A DNA stretch of 64,000 nucleotides from Paulinella micropora (Eukaryota > Cercozoa > Imbricatea > Euglyphida): the NCBI GenBank assembly GCA_009731375.1, contig BJOX01000009.1, forward strand, positions 1,424,163 to 1,488,162. Reading direction: 5' to 3'. Below, one piece after another: positions 1-12,030 of the stretch. Numbering within the stretch: the stretch's first letter is position 1; each line of letters starts with the position of its first letter. Both the position numbers and the translations under genes were made by a program. Below the pieces are notes generated by a model. It was given only the letters and a program-made list of their open reading frames with translations, had not been told where the DNA came from and made no database searches.

Positions 1-2
1 AA

Positions 3-2057
3 CAGAAGGAGATGGGGTGGAGAGACGGTCTCTTGTGGTACAAAGGCCAACACGGGCGCTATGCATCACAACCAGACAGACGGACTCTCTGGGTTCCTGA
101 GAAACTCAGACACATCATTTTTGTCGCTGCTCATAACTGCCCACTACTGGCGCACCCGGGCCGACAAAGAACGCATATGTTCATTTCGAGACGATTCTGG
201 TGGAAGAAGATGAAGGAGAATATTGATGAACAGGTCAATGCATGCATCCCATGCAAGACATCCAAAACACCATTGAAGGCGAATTTTGGCCTGATCGGGA
301 CTTTTCCTTTACACTTAGGAATGTTCGAGTTCTTACACACCGATCATGTAGGACCTTTCCCGGTCACGACGGAAGGTTACAGATACCTTCTAACGGCCAT
401 AGACAGAGCCACCAACTATGTATGGGTGGTCCCAGTCAAAGACGTTACGGGCGAAACAACAGCCAAGGCGTTGATTGACAGGATCATCTCACAGATTGGG
501 GTGCCGAGAAAAATATGCTCAGATCGAGGCTCTGACTTTAATAATGAAGTCATCGACAAGCTATCTGCATATTACGGCATGAAATGGCAATATGTCACCG
601 CCTATAACCCCAGAGCGAACGGCAAGATAGAGCGGGTGCATAGACCCCTCAAGGCCGCGCTGAAGATGTATTGTATGAAGAAGGAGAACCAAAAGGCATG
701 GGTGGAGGCAGCATCCTCGTTTGCCTTTGCTATGAATTGCCTACCCTCTACAGCGTTAGGTGGTTCAAAAGGTTCCGTCTCGCCATACCAATTGGTATAT
801 GGGCGTGAGCCCGCCATCCCAGCCTCACTGCTGCACCCAAAAGATTCATGGGCAGATCAGGATGAGCTGTTTGGGGTGAGACTTCGGGCGAAGATGGAGG
901 CGGAGCAAATAGTACAGGCGCATAGGGAGGCGGAGCGCAGGAAGACTGATGCTGAAGGTGTCAGGCAGGCACACCTGGATCAAGTCAGATTTCAGGTCGG
1001 GGATATTGTACTACTGTATCATCCTCAGGTTCCTCAGGGAGTCAGCTCGAAGCTGTTCATCCACTGGAAAGGACCATACCAGATCATGGAACAGATGGGG
1101 CCTTTGAATTATAAAATCAGGGGCAGAGGAAAAGTTCAAATAGTCAATGTACGAAGGCTGATTAAGTATGATCCCTTCCTACTTGAAGATGAGTCCGTTG
1201 ATCAAGCACTCAAACGGATGGAGGCTGACTTTAAAGAGGTCCCACCAATCCGTCAGGAGGATATCTCGGAACGGGATGCCTACAGGGCACCAATTGCGGA
1301 GAAGGAGGAGGCTGAGCTGGAGAACAAGCGGGCCACCGACCGCAAAAGTGCGGCGGGGACTCAGACCCGCAAAAGGGTGGAGTCGAACGTGCCGGAAGGA
1401 AAGTTCACGGAGGCGCAAATAAGGAGAGCGCAAAATGACCTTATCTACGACCGACCGAGAAAGGCGATAAGGACGGCACGTTCGCAAGGAGTCCATCAAG
1501 AGGGGAGCGATGACGGAGATCAAGACCCTCGCGCGGGCAATGACACTCTCGTTCACCCCAGTTGGAAAGAAGGAGATGCGATTGGACATATTTCATGGGC
1601 CAAAGACGCTTTTTACTTGGTGAGGCCTGCGGCTCAACACGTAGCCGATGACACGCTCTCAGATTTATATCTCATGAGAGTCATGGCAGTACCTCACAAA
1701 CGCCATACGCGATCGAATCGAATTTCGACTGCGGCACAAATAATACAACCAGTCTTACATTTCTGGAGGAGTCTGGATCCAGTGGAAGATCCTAAAGTAA
1801 GACAATACCTTCCAGTATATAAAGACGCCAAGAAACTTGAGACATGGGATGATACCATATCTCCCACAGATAAAGATCATACCGCGTGGACCATACAAGC
1901 ACTACCACGAGGGGTGCTGGACATTCCTTTTGACTTGGCACAAGGCGCAATCCCTCACAAAATTTGGGACGTCCTCGAACAGTCTACCTTAGACTTAACT
2001 TTGGTTGGAGGTCCTCCACCAGGTAAAGGAGTCCGCGCGCGTAAACGGCGTCTATAG
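3..2057 (+). CDS. Ty3/gypsy integrase, C-terminal part of pol (5' partial)
   Basis: Integrase that would insert retrotransposon cDNA into chromosomal DNA. The frame is open to the window edge, so the methionine at position 12 is probably internal and protease/RT/RNase H lie upstream. Numbering from that Met: zinc-binding HHCC with His41, His48, Cys78 and Cys81; DDE core with Asp111 (HTDH), Asp171 (SDRGSDF) and Glu207 (GKIERVH), giving DD35E spacing. A C-terminal GDIVLLY...KLFIHWKGPY segment around residues 325-380 matches the integrase C-terminal SH3-like/GPY region. About 290 further residues, rich in charge, follow and match nothing I know. No stop or frameshift interrupts the 681 visible residues, so the copy may be young. 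Domain assignment is secure; the exact gypsy clade is not. Confidence 0.92.
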   Translation, partial: QKEMGWRDGLLWYKGQHGRYASQPDRRTLWVPEKLRHIIFVAAHNCPLLAHPGRQRTHMFISRRFWWKKMKENIDEQVNACIPCKTSKTPLKANFGLIGTFPLHLGMFEFLHTDHVGPFPVTTEGYRYLLTAIDRATNYVWVVPVKDVTGETTAKALIDRIISQIGVPRKICSDRGSDFNNEVIDKLSAYYGMKWQYVTAYNPRANGKIERVHRPLKAALKMYCMKKENQKAWVEAASSFAFAMNCLPSTALGGSKGSVSPYQLVYGREPAIPASLLHPKDSWADQDELFGVRLRAKMEAEQIVQAHREAERRKTDAEGVRQAHLDQVRFQVGDIVLLYHPQVPQGVSSKLFIHWKGPYQIMEQMGPLNYKIRGRGKVQIVNVRRLIKYDPFLLEDESVDQALKRMEADFKEVPPIRQEDISERDAYRAPIAEKEEAELENKRATDRKSAAGTQTRKRVESNVPEGKFTEAQIRRAQNDLIYDRPRKAIRTARSQGVHQEGSDDGDQDPRAGNDTLVHPSWKEGDAIGHISWAKDAFYLVRPAAQHVADDTLSDLYLMRVMAVPHKRHTRSNRISTAAQIIQPVLHFWRSLDPVEDPKVRQYLPVYKDAKKLETWDDTISPTDKDHTAWTIQALPRGVLDIPFDLAQGAIPHKIWDVLEQSTLDLTLVGGPPPGKGVRARKRRL

Positions 2058-3130
2058 TAAGTATTTTTTTTCTCTAGAAGTATTGTGGACCTGATCGATT
2101 GCGAACATAGCATTGATCCAATATCGTCCCGACAACCTTACTTAGATATTAAAGCTACTACAGCATTCATTCTTCTAGAGATTAACAAGACACAGCTGAC
2201 AAAAAAAATATGCATTCTATTCTCTTGCTTCGGCAGAGACAGACGAGACGGCCACGAAACAGCACCGTTACGGGATCGCTATTTGAGTGAGCGATGGTGT
2301 TTCCTGGATACGACCCGCATTAGTACCAGAATGATGATCTCATTAAAGACTCTACAGTCTAATCAAGAACTGATATATTTTAATAACATGAACTGCTACA
2401 CCGGATTCCATCGATCTCAGAGTAGTACTTGTATCGGCATATCGCAAGGTTAGGGCGCACTCAATCCAACTTCGGATATAGTCGTCAGACCGAGGCTTGA
2501 TCACCTATTTACACAAGGGTATGTCTTCACAAAAAGTAAATGTATTTATGGAAACCGACGACCGGCTATTACATATATATGGAAATGGCGACATTACATA
2601 ATTACTCAACCATAAAACATTATACTTGGACATACTGCACAAATATCTTATCGACAGAAGAAAGAGGAAGATTTTAATATAGATACTGAATGTGCTAGAG
2701 TATATATACGATTGGTACCGGGGCAAGTATCATTGTTGTTTTATAACGGCTAATTCGTGGGTTGATGGCCACGGTATCTTCATATTAATACATAACTCTA
2801 AACGAATCTTAGTCAGAAAAGAAATCAGTTCAACGCGTATTATATCGGAAACGAAGTTCCGACATAAAAAACTGGGAGGGGGTACTGTGGACATCACCCC
2901 CCGAATTATCCGGTAAAAAACTTATTTATAGATTTCGTCTGGCCGGACACGTATGAAATGCCAATTTGATCCTGGTCTTTTGGCGGCTTTTTGTCTTTGC
3001 GTCACTGAGCTAATATAACGAGACATCATTCTCTTTTTTGAGGACTGTGTTTGGTTATATTACCGACTTACTCTTCCATTGAGCTATCGTTGGGGATAGT
3101 ACAACTCAGATTCTGATCCTGATTCAGAGT
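2058..3130 (+). other. Non-coding tail of the gypsy element; possible polypurine tract and LTR start
   Basis: No convincing gene. A 122-codon open frame at 2085-2453 resembles nothing known. A purine tract GGGAGGGGG at 2874-2882 is followed after three bases by TGTGG at 2886, which is how a polypurine tract and 3' LTR start usually look. The LTR end and the matching 5' LTR are not in view, so this stays a suggestion. Confidence 0.3.
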
Positions 3131-3539
3131 CACCGTAGGCTGTTGATTAGTAATAATAAATTTGTACCTCAGTGGGCGCCTTTTTTCTGAGTGTGACTCT
3201 GCCATCATGAGTCAACTCGTAGTCGGTGGCACCTCAGTGTTACAATATTACTATACTATATACCACTTTGCGACCTTTCTCATACTCAGTTGATTTTTTT
3301 TTCCCACAATCATAGTATTAATAACTTTCAATGATCAGAGAATTTGATGATGCTTGCCATGAGGCGCCTCATTCTTTTATTATTAATATAATAAAAACTT
3401 GCCACTCAGCCGTACTAATGAGGACTGAGTGAGTGGGAAGACGAAGTATGAGAAGGAAAGTTACGTATTAATAGTAAAAACCTTGATGCTCATCCGGCGG
3501 GATGAGTCCGAGTGGGAAGTCAAAGTATGAGAAGGAAAA

Positions 3540-5232
3540 TTATACTAATGAATATCTGACTCTTGAGAGGACTTTGGACCAGTCAGAACTATACTGATTC
3601 ACCGGGCGTACAGACAAGTGAGCCAGCCCAGCTTCCGTGACTTGATTGCAACCACGGAGATCGACATGCTGCAGGGGCAGCGCAGACAAGTGAGCCAGCC
3701 CAGCGTCCGTGACTTGCCAGCAACGCGTGAGATTGAGGTGCTGCAGGGGCAGCGCAGACAAGTGAGCCAGCCCAGCGTCCGTGACTAGTTCGCAGCGATT
3801 GAGATAGAGGTGCTGCAGTGGCAGCGCAGACAAGTGAGCCAGCCCAGCGTCCGTGACTTGATAGCAACCCGTGAGATTTGAGGTGCTGCAGGGGCAGCGC
3901 AGACAAGTGAGCCAGCCCAGCTTCCGTGACTAGTTCGCAGAGATTGAGATCGACATGCTGCAGGGGCAGCGCAGACAAGTGAGCCAGCCCAGCGTCCGTG
4001 ACTTGACAGCAACACGTGAGATTGAGGTGCTGCAGGGGCAGCGCAGACAAGTGAGCCAGCCCAGCGTCCGTGACTTGATTGCAACACGTGAGATTGAGGT
4101 GCTGCAGGGGCAGCGCAGACAAGTGAGCCAGCCCAGCGTCCGTACCTTGATTGCAAATAGCGAGATTGAGGTGCTGCAGGGGCAGCGCAGACAAGTGAGC
4201 CAGCCCAGCGTCCGTCACTCGCTCGCAATGTTCGAGATCGAGGTGCTGAAGGGGCATCGAAGACAAATGAGCAAGTCCTGCGTCCGTGACTTGATAGCAA
4301 CACGTGAGATTGAGGTGCTGCAGGGGCAGCGCAGACAAAGGAGCCAGCCCAGCGTCCGTGACTTCATAGCAACGCGTGAGATTGAGGTGTTGCAGGGGCA
4401 GCGCAGACAAGTGAGCAAGTCCAACGTCGGTGACTTCCCAGCAACATTTGAGATCAAGGTGTCGGAGATCAAGCGCAGACAAGTGAGCCAGCCCAGCGTC
4501 CGTGACTCGCTCGCAACACGTGAGATTGAGGTGCTGCAGGGGCAGCGCAGACAAGTGAGCCAGCCCAGCGTCCGTGACTACTTTGCAAATAGTGAGATTG
4601 AGGTGCTGCAGGGGCAGCGCGGACAAGTGAGCCAGCCCAGCGTCCGTGACTCGCTCGCAATCCGTGAGATTGAGGTGCTCCAGGGGCAGCGCAGACAAGT
4701 GAGCAAGTCCAACGTCGGTGACTTCCCAGCAACCTTTGAGATCAAGGTGTTGGAGAGCAAGCGCAGACAAGTGGGCCAGCCCAGCGTCCGTGATTTGCCG
4801 GCAGTGGTGAAGAGTCAGGTGCTGGACACCGATTCCACTAAGCAGTTTGAGGACAGAGTCGGTGGTCTTCGGAGCCATCAGAACCTTTGGAAAGGACACT
4901 GTGCTCTGCCTCCATACTTCACTCAAAGCTACGAGAGGTTCGCCTTTCTTGAACATGCTCAAGTCAAGGATTGGCACTGCCAACCCATTCCAAATCCGTG
5001 GAGTTTTTACAAGGCCTTCCAGCCGCTTGTAGACACGTGCGAGCGGGATCAACTTCATCCACCCGATGTAGTCCCGGATGCAGCACCATATGTCAAGGGG
5101 TAACGCGAGCAGCCTGGCACTCCCCTTGCGCTTAGAGTCAAGGCCTTCTTCCTCTTCTCTTTTGCGCCTCTTAGAATCAGGCTGTGCATCTTGCCTTACA
5201 GACGTCGAGCTCCGAGTCCGAGGCTTGGACAT
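3540..5232 (-). pseudogene. F-box protein with CC-type leucine-rich repeats, copy A (frameshifted)
   Basis: FBXL-type protein, by family a substrate adaptor of SCF ubiquitin ligases. The start ATG at 5232 matches copy B. Residues about 43-85 form an F-box (ALPLDIWCCIRDYI...RLEGLVKTPRIW). Then come 24-residue repeats of the cysteine-containing LRR type, LxLxxCxxVTDAGLAHLSALPLQH. Thirteen repeats read in frame. One extra T in GAGATTTGAG near 3877-3880 shifts the frame, so four more repeats are only readable in the neighbouring frame (3540-3833). A short indel at the 3' end also removes the stop used by copy B. Total 17 repeats against 15 in copy B. Repeat DNA is nearly identical apart from a short variable segment in each unit. 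The frameshift could be real or an assembly error. Confidence 0.85.
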
Positions 5233-5276
5233 TAAAGATTCTCAATTTCCTGATGATACAAGAATANNNNNNNNNN

Positions 5277-5535
5277 TATGTATGTATATATATATGTATA
5301 TATATATATGTATATTATATATATATATATATATGTACATATATATGTATATATATGTATATATATATGTATATAATATATATATATATATATGTATATA
5401 TTATATATATATGTATATATATATGTATATATATGTATATAATATATATATAGAGAGAGAGAGAGATAGATAGATAGATAGATAGATAGACAGATAGATA
5501 GATAGACAGATAGATAGATAGACAGATAGATAGAC

Positions 5536-5566
<31 letters not shown>

Positions 5567-5960
5567 CAGACAGATATATAGATAGATAGATAGATAGATA
5601 TAGTACCGTAAGGACAGATAGATAGATATACAGTTCAAAGAAGTAAATTACTCGTGTTTGTCCGTGTCTGTCGTATCTGTCTTGTCTGTCTTGTTTGTCT
5701 GTCGTGTCTGCCTGTCTGTCACCTGCCTGTCCTGTCTGTCTTGTCTTGTCTGTCTTGTCTGTCTTGTCTGTGTCTGTCTGTCTGTCTGTCTGTCGGTAGG
5801 AAGAGAAAGAGAAACAGGGAACGAGAAGGAGGAGGAGGAGGAGGAGGAGGAGAAGAAGAAGAAGAAGAAGAAGAAGAAGAAGAGGAGGAGGAGGAGGAAG
5901 AAGAAGAAGAAGAGGAGGAGGAGGAGGAGGAGGAGGAAGAGAAGGGGAAGAGGAGGAAGG
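5277..5960. repeat. Compound microsatellite: TA, TAGA, TGTC, GAG/GAA
   Basis: Begins after a 10-base gap at 5267-5276. TATA/TATG runs reach about 5450, (TAGA)n with CAGA variants about 5461-5625, TGTC/TGTCT about 5655-5795, and GAGGAG/GAAGAA about 5828-5945. Reading frames across it code only for homopolymeric peptides and are not genes. Confidence 0.95.
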
Positions 5961-6830
5961 ACGAGAAGGCCATGAGGACATGTGGAAAAATCTCTGTGCA
6001 TCTACATCTTTACGGGCTAGTGATTTGCCATCTTCCCAAGCCTACCACCCCTCAAGATGAAGGGGTTAGAACCAAGGGACGACTCCGCAATCAAGTGCTG
6101 GTGATGTAACGTAAATATGTAAACATATGCCTACCCCCAACACACATATGTTACACACATGTGCATACATCTATGCACACTAGTCTAGCATACGTGCATA
6201 CACACACAACTCAATAGATCTCTCAATGACAAGCATACATGCGTGCAAACGTTCACATAAACAATTCATATTTATATGCACGTAGGCAGCCATACAAACA
6301 GTGACGTAGATTGCAATAATTATGCAATGATACCTACATAATATACATGGTTACAAACATGCATACGTACAAACGTGCGTATATAAGTTGTACATGGCTG
6401 CATACATCAGTCTTACATCCATGTTTATAAACATTCAACAACATACATACTACGTAATAAAGAAAAATATGCAATATACAGGCTGCGATTGAATCAAAAA
6501 CACATGCAAAAATATAATTCAAGCATGCACACATACATACCAGTACATACACACATGAGATAGAGATCTTACATGACATTGTCATAATTTTACAAGAAGC
6601 ACATTATTCCAGCTTCTAAACCAAAAGTGTCAGAAGAACAGAAACCAGCTCATGATCAAACAGGCAAAACATTTACCACTGAAACAAATTCCCGTGAACG
6701 ATAAAATGGACGATCAAAATCTTCAAACACAAAGAAAGACAGAACTTGACGTTTTAGTGGAATCCTTAGATCTATCCCTTGAGAAATGTTTCTCTAAATA
6801 AAAGAGCAATAGGATCAACCAGAACATCCT

Positions 6831-7106
6831 AAGTCAGGCCGGGCTGCCGATGCTTTTTGCAACAATTTTCATTTTGCCAGTGGACCGGCCATACCTGTTT
6901 TTCTTTTTCTTCCTTTTTACCGTGATTTGTGGTATTAGAATGGTCTTTTTACCGTGATTTACGGTGTTTGAGGGCTTGAGTGTAAAATTCCGTAAGACAC
7001 GGCAAAAACAGCCCCCTTACGTCAGGGACACTCCGCCATCGAAAAGTATGACCTGACTAGTTTGCCCTGGTCAAACCAGTGACACCAATGGGTAGAGCAC
7101 ATTGAT
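6831..7106. other. Non-coding spacer / possible 5' UTR of the CR1-like element
   Basis: No gene seen. Two near copies of TTACCGTGATTTRYGGT occur at about 6919-6935 and 6949-6965. The stretch leads directly into the retrotransposon ORF1 remnant and may belong to its 5' UTR. Confidence 0.35.
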
Positions 7107-7258
7107 TTGAGTATGTGTTCAAGTTTTGGGGTGTTTATTTGGTTGGGCACGCATCCAGGCCCACTTGTGGAATCTTATGGAATGCCTCGAAACATACTTC
7201 ACTCACAACACGCCTCCCATGACGGTTGCAGTAGTAGTAGTAGTAGTAGTAGTAGTAC

Positions 7259-7351
<93 letters not shown>

Positions 7352-8430
7352 CAACAACATACCAGCGAAACATGCTCGCATTGAATCCACCGAAAAAATT
7401 TTCGGAAAACTTAGCAAATTAAAACAACTGAGGAAACTGAAAAACAAGACTGCAACGGAAACGCGCCAAAAACGATGGAAGAAAAAATAGATGAAATGCT
7501 GAAAAAAATGCATGACATGACCATGAAGCTGCTGCAATGTGAGTCAAAAGTTGAAAGCCTAAGAGAACTCAAAGAGGAACGAGATCGAAACAGGTTTTCC
7601 TCCAACAACAGCAGCACCTCACACATGAGCAGACCCCAGTCCATGCAACCTTCCAGTGCATCCTCACCACACAGCAACAACAACAACTTCAAGGCAGCTG
7701 GAAACAACCCTTTAATCTCGCAAACAGCAATTTGCATGAAAATTTCCCGTTACATAAAAGGGAAGAACCACAGGTAGTACTCCCAAACAACGAATCTTTG
7801 GACACCGCGATAATCACAGGAATTCCATATGATTCCAAAGAAACTCAAAAACAAAATCAGAAAATAGTAACAGCTTTAATGAAAGCGAAAGGTATGGACT
7901 GTAAGGATGGTGACATATTACTTTGCAAAAGAATGATCTCGGACCATGCAGCAAAGATGTAAAACCAGGAAACAGCAAAAACCACGCCTGCGATAAAAGT
8001 CCGGTTTGCAAGTAATCAGCTGAAGAAAAATTTCGTCCGGTACGATAAATCTTCGCATCCCCAGCACAAGCAAATCTCGCAAATCACGCCACGCTTGCAG
8101 AATTACACGGGTAAAGATTACCACATCATGTGTAAAGAGAGCTTGTCACCTGAAACACGCAAACTCCTTGACCACACAAAGCAACTCATGAAGGACTACC
8201 CAAATTTCGTGGCAGCAGTGTGGACCACAGATGGTGAGATATATCTACGCCCACGAGAGAGTGAGAACAGATTTAAGATCCAACGCTTGACTCATATTCG
8301 GTACTTGAAGAACCACTTCAAGAACTGTGAGTCAGACCACTCATCTGCATCCCCAAGGACCAACATGTCAGGAAATGCAACCATGTCTAGTTCCAGTTCG
8401 ACGTTCCCTGCCAGTGAGGCACCGCAGTAA
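7107..8430 (+). pseudogene. CR1/Jockey-like retrotransposon ORF1 (broken)
   Basis: RNA-binding ORF1 protein of a non-LTR element, now in at least four frame segments (7107-7490, 7475-7777, 7732-7962, 8095-8430). An (AGT)n array at about 7229-7350 sits inside it. The next part is Lys/Glu-rich and probably coiled coil, then an Asn/Ser-rich linker. A segment with AIITGIPYDSKETQ suggests an RRM-like fold. The C-terminal VWTTDGEIYLRP...RFKIQRL resembles the baculovirus FP-like C-terminal domain found in Jockey/CR1 ORF1 proteins. The order ORF1 then ORF2 on one strand supports one element. Identification by pattern only. Confidence 0.6.
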
Positions 8431-8526
8431 GCCATGAGCTCCTTATTACAGCCCAACCCCCTACCCCTGGAACACCTACCAGAACAAACTCAACCCAATT
8501 GCAACAATGCACCATCNNNNNNNNNN

Positions 8527-11401
8527 TACAACCACACCTCACATCTCTTCCCCCCAAGGTAAACAAACACTTCTCTATATATCATACGAATATCCGTGGT
8601 ATAACAGGAAGCCACCAAACCCTACTTAACCATCTATCCAACCCTGACTGCCTCACTTCATCCCAGACATTATATCACTTACGGAATCAAAAATAACACC
8701 AGGTACACCACACACTCACTTCCCAATCCCAACATACACATTTTATCATACCACAGATGTGTCGGTCTACTATAAAAACGATATGCACATCACAATCTCT
8801 GAATCTAAAATCTCAAAAGCCTCTGGCGTAATCATGCAGATACACAGCACAGAACATTAAAATAATCCAATCCACACCATATTCCATATCTACAAAAGAT
8901 CACTCTCACAATCCTACGACTGCACTTTCTTCCAAGAGCTCCAAAACTACATGCAAGGTATCCTCTCTGCCTCCCCACACACCAGCATCACGATTGTTGG
9001 TGACCTTAACCTTGATCTCTTGCGCCCTACAAAACAGGTATGTGACTTCCTTGCAATCAACAACCTCTTCACCACAATCAAAAATCCCACCCGCAAAGCA
9101 AAGAGCCATACATTGCTTGATGTTATATTAACGACACTCACCTGCGATATCACATCTGATGTCTTACCTACATGCATCTCTGATCACCACCCCATCTATG
9201 CTATCTTTCACACCCCAATCACACATAAGAAAAATAATAATAAAATCCTAAGTAATAAGAGATATGAAGACAAGAAGGAAATAATAACAGAAGAAATAAT
9301 TTATGAACTTAAGCAAGTTCTTGACCCAGAACTAAATAACGATACTCCTAATAATTATATAAATAAAATACATACAGCTATTAAGGCAGTGGTAGAAAAG
9401 TATGAAAAGCGTGTAAAGAAACGAAAATGGAAACCATGGTGCAATAATGAAATTAGAGCTATGATTAAGAAACAAAGAGAACTGTATGAAATAAAAATAG
9501 CATGCCCAGTTAAAAGTAATAGAACTAAGTATAATAAGCATAGAAATAAAACTAATAGAGAGATTAAGAAAGCTAAGAAAGCATACATGACTACCTTAAT
9601 GGAAAAACTAAGTCACGATCCAAAAAAACGTATGAATGCGTTGAGAAAGCTGATCCCACAGACACAAGGTCTGAAGACCTCGCCCACCCAACTCCGCGTA
9701 GATGATAAGGTAATCACCGACCCCAAAGGTATTGCCAATGCACTCAACAGACACTACACGACGGTCGGCTCCAAGGTCAGTGCCCAAATCCCCCAAGAAC
9801 ATAAAGTCAGAGAAGAGGAAATAGACCTAACACAGAGAAAACTGCCTCCCTTTACACTCAAACGCATTTTGCAGGATGATGTAGTTGATACACTGAAAGC
9901 AATTAACAGAAACAAAGCAGAAGATATAAACAAAATAAAACCAGCCATCATGCAAGACCTTACAAAGTACATTGCCCCGATATTAACAACGCTCTTTAAT
10001 AAAGCTATAGAACATAACCAATACCCTGATGCACTAAAAATAACTAAAGTTATTGAAATATATAAAGCTAAAGATAGAACGCTGCCTGAGAATTACAGAC
10101 CTATCTCGCTACTGCCGATTATTGCTAAGGTCTTTGACACTATACTCAACAAGCAACTGATGGCCCACCTTACCAGGTACGACATCCTCTCCCGAACTCA
10201 ATACGCCTTCCGACCACACTCGAACACAACAATCACTACACAAACCATCTTAAATCACATCCAAAACCTCAAAGGCCCAGGAAGGTATGTACTTGCTCTA
10301 TTTATTGACCTATCGAAAGCCTATGACACTATAGATCATGAAACACTGATCCATAAACTACGAAATAATATAAATTTTAGCGATAACACCACTACCTTTT
10401 TTAAATCATACCTCACAAAACGATACCAAACAGTATTTACCCAATATGCTCGTTCTTATCCACGCAAGATCACACATGGGATCCCGCAAGGTAGCACACT
10501 CTCAACAACGCTCTTCATTCTATACATCAATGATATTATACTTTCACTAACACACGGGACAGTCTTTGCATACGCAGATGACACCACACTTATCATTGCT
10601 GCTAAGAATAAAGAACAACTCCAAGAGCAAGCACAAACTGATACAACGAACCTTGTCCACTATTTCTACAGACATAACCTAGTACCCAACCCCACCAACA
10701 CCACCTACACTATCTTCCACAAGCATGAACAGAAGGTGCAGCTCGACTTGACTATCGACGGCAAGAGGCTCCAACAAGAACGAAAGGTAAAAGTATTAGG
10801 TACAATCATCCAAAGCAACCTGTCCTTCCGTGAACATATACAATCTATTATATTCCGCCTTCAACCATTCGTCCAAATGTTTCGTTATGTGAACAGCCTA
10901 CTTCCCACTCACATCCTCCTCCAACTTTACTATGCACATGTATACCCCCTACTTATGTATGGTATCTCTATATGGGGATCTGATGACTACAACACCATTA
11001 TACATCCACTCATTATCATCCAAAAACGTATAGTCCGTCTGATATGTCTCAAATCATGGAGAACACCTACCAAGCCTCTTTTTGCCAAACTACGCTTACT
11101 CAACATACTTAACATGTATAAGTACAGCGTATGCATGGATGCACACTCCCTTATTACACTCCCTTATTTACCCAGCCTTCAAGGCTTTCCTTCACCTTCA
11201 TTACAACAATATCCACATCATAACTACAACACTAGGCGGTCATCAAAGAAACACATGTACAACGACTCAACGACGGGTCAATACAGCAGAGCAGCACAAG
11301 CACATTGGGATAAGCTGCCAGAGCACCTAAGAGATATCTCATACAAAGCAGAATTCAAAAAGGAACTCAAAGCATATCTCTTAAGGATGCAAGAATCCTG
11401 A
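8527..11401 (+). pseudogene. CR1/Jockey-like ORF2: endonuclease plus reverse transcriptase
   Basis: Makes the nick and copies the RNA in target-primed reverse transcription. A 10-base gap (8517-8526) precedes it. The first ~400 bases encode a damaged APE endonuclease start (HTNIRGITGSH) with stops and frame changes. From 8951 an 816-residue frame is open. It contains endonuclease motifs GDLNLDLL, LLDVIL and SDHHPI, then RT motifs NYRPISLLPI, FRPHSNTT, LFIDLSKAYDTIDH, GIPQGSTLS and the catalytic FAYADDTTL. Near the end HNYNTRRSS matches the H-YNTR motif seen at the end of many CR1/Jockey RTs. No RNase H is seen. The RT could be functional, but the endonuclease N-terminus is broken. The open part is AT-rich with Lys/Asn-rich linkers, unlike LINE-A and LINE-B. 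Confidence 0.85.
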
Positions 11402-11560
11402 CACTGCCTACGGGCCTAAAGAGGGCGTTGGACACCTCATCATCAGATGATACCTGAGTGTGGGACAAGTTCAGCGTTGATCACATCCTAAGCCGGAGTG
11501 TGGTTGGCCAAACCCCCTTGGGGAGTCACCTCGTGTCTACCAGCTTTTGCGAGTGCCACC
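11402..11560 (+). other. 3' UTR of the CR1-like element
   Basis: Directly follows the ORF2 stop. Contains a short stem-loop, ATCATC-AG-ATGAT, near 11440-11455 in a GC-richer stretch, then TA repeats. The exact element end is not visible. Confidence 0.4.
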
Positions 11561-11562
11561 GT

Positions 11563-11599
11563 TATATATAGTACTGAGTGAGAATACAACACTTTCAAC

Positions 11600-11684
<85 letters not shown>

Positions 11685-11894
11685 GTACTGAGTGAGAATA
11701 TAACTCTTTCAACATATATATATATATATATATTATTATTATTTTTTTTCTTTCTTTCTCGTTCCTCACTGAACTAGAACTTTACTTTGACTTCATAAAA
11801 GATTAATCTAATATATATATATATATAATATATATATATGTATATACATATATATATTTGTTAATTCCATATATATTTATTATTGTTATTACTA

Positions 11895-11949
<55 letters not shown>

Positions 11950-12030
11950 GTTATTTTATTTTAATATTTTTAATCTAAGTCATTTTATTTTAATACTTTA
12001 ATATTTTAATAATTTCTCATTATCTTTAAT
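11563..12030. repeat. TA and TTA microsatellites with a duplicated spacer
   Basis: (TA)n at about 11598-11690, 11713-11733 and 11810-11840, and (TTA)n at about 11890-11950. The spacer AGTACTGAGTGAGAATA followed by CTTTCAACATAT occurs twice, about 11570-11605 and 11683-11715, so the TA array and its flank were duplicated together. No gene. Confidence 0.9.

Larger units (their letters stand above)
3130..6830. repeat. Segmental duplication, copy A
   Basis: The same series of sequences recurs in the same orientation at about 52935-58500: an upstream block with CTGAGTGTGACTCTGCCATC, the F-box LRR gene, a TA/TAGA microsatellite, a TGTC array, a GAGGAG array, and an anonymous 700-bp tail. The tail (6110-6830) has no gene. 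Copy A lacks about 170 bp present at 58140-58310 and has no retroelement in its microsatellite. Start codon and F-box region are almost identical in the two copies, which indicates a recent duplication or ongoing conversion. Confidence 0.9.

Noticed and set aside
3480-3540. Hammerhead ribozyme (GGATGAGTCCGAG near 3500, also near 53260)
   Set aside because: The partial CUGAUGA-like core is not followed by the required GAAA after a paired stem II, and the cleavage-site pairing is absent.
3647-4830. CRISPR-like pattern of constant and variable segments
   Set aside because: The period is exactly 72 bp and the frame encodes leucine-rich repeats with an F-box. The constant part is about 50 bases and the genome is eukaryotic.
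3955-5103. Long plus-strand frame of LQGQRRQVSQPSVR repeats (also at 54171-54719)
   Set aside because: It is the antisense shadow of the LRR gene: a 72-bp repeat keeps several frames open.
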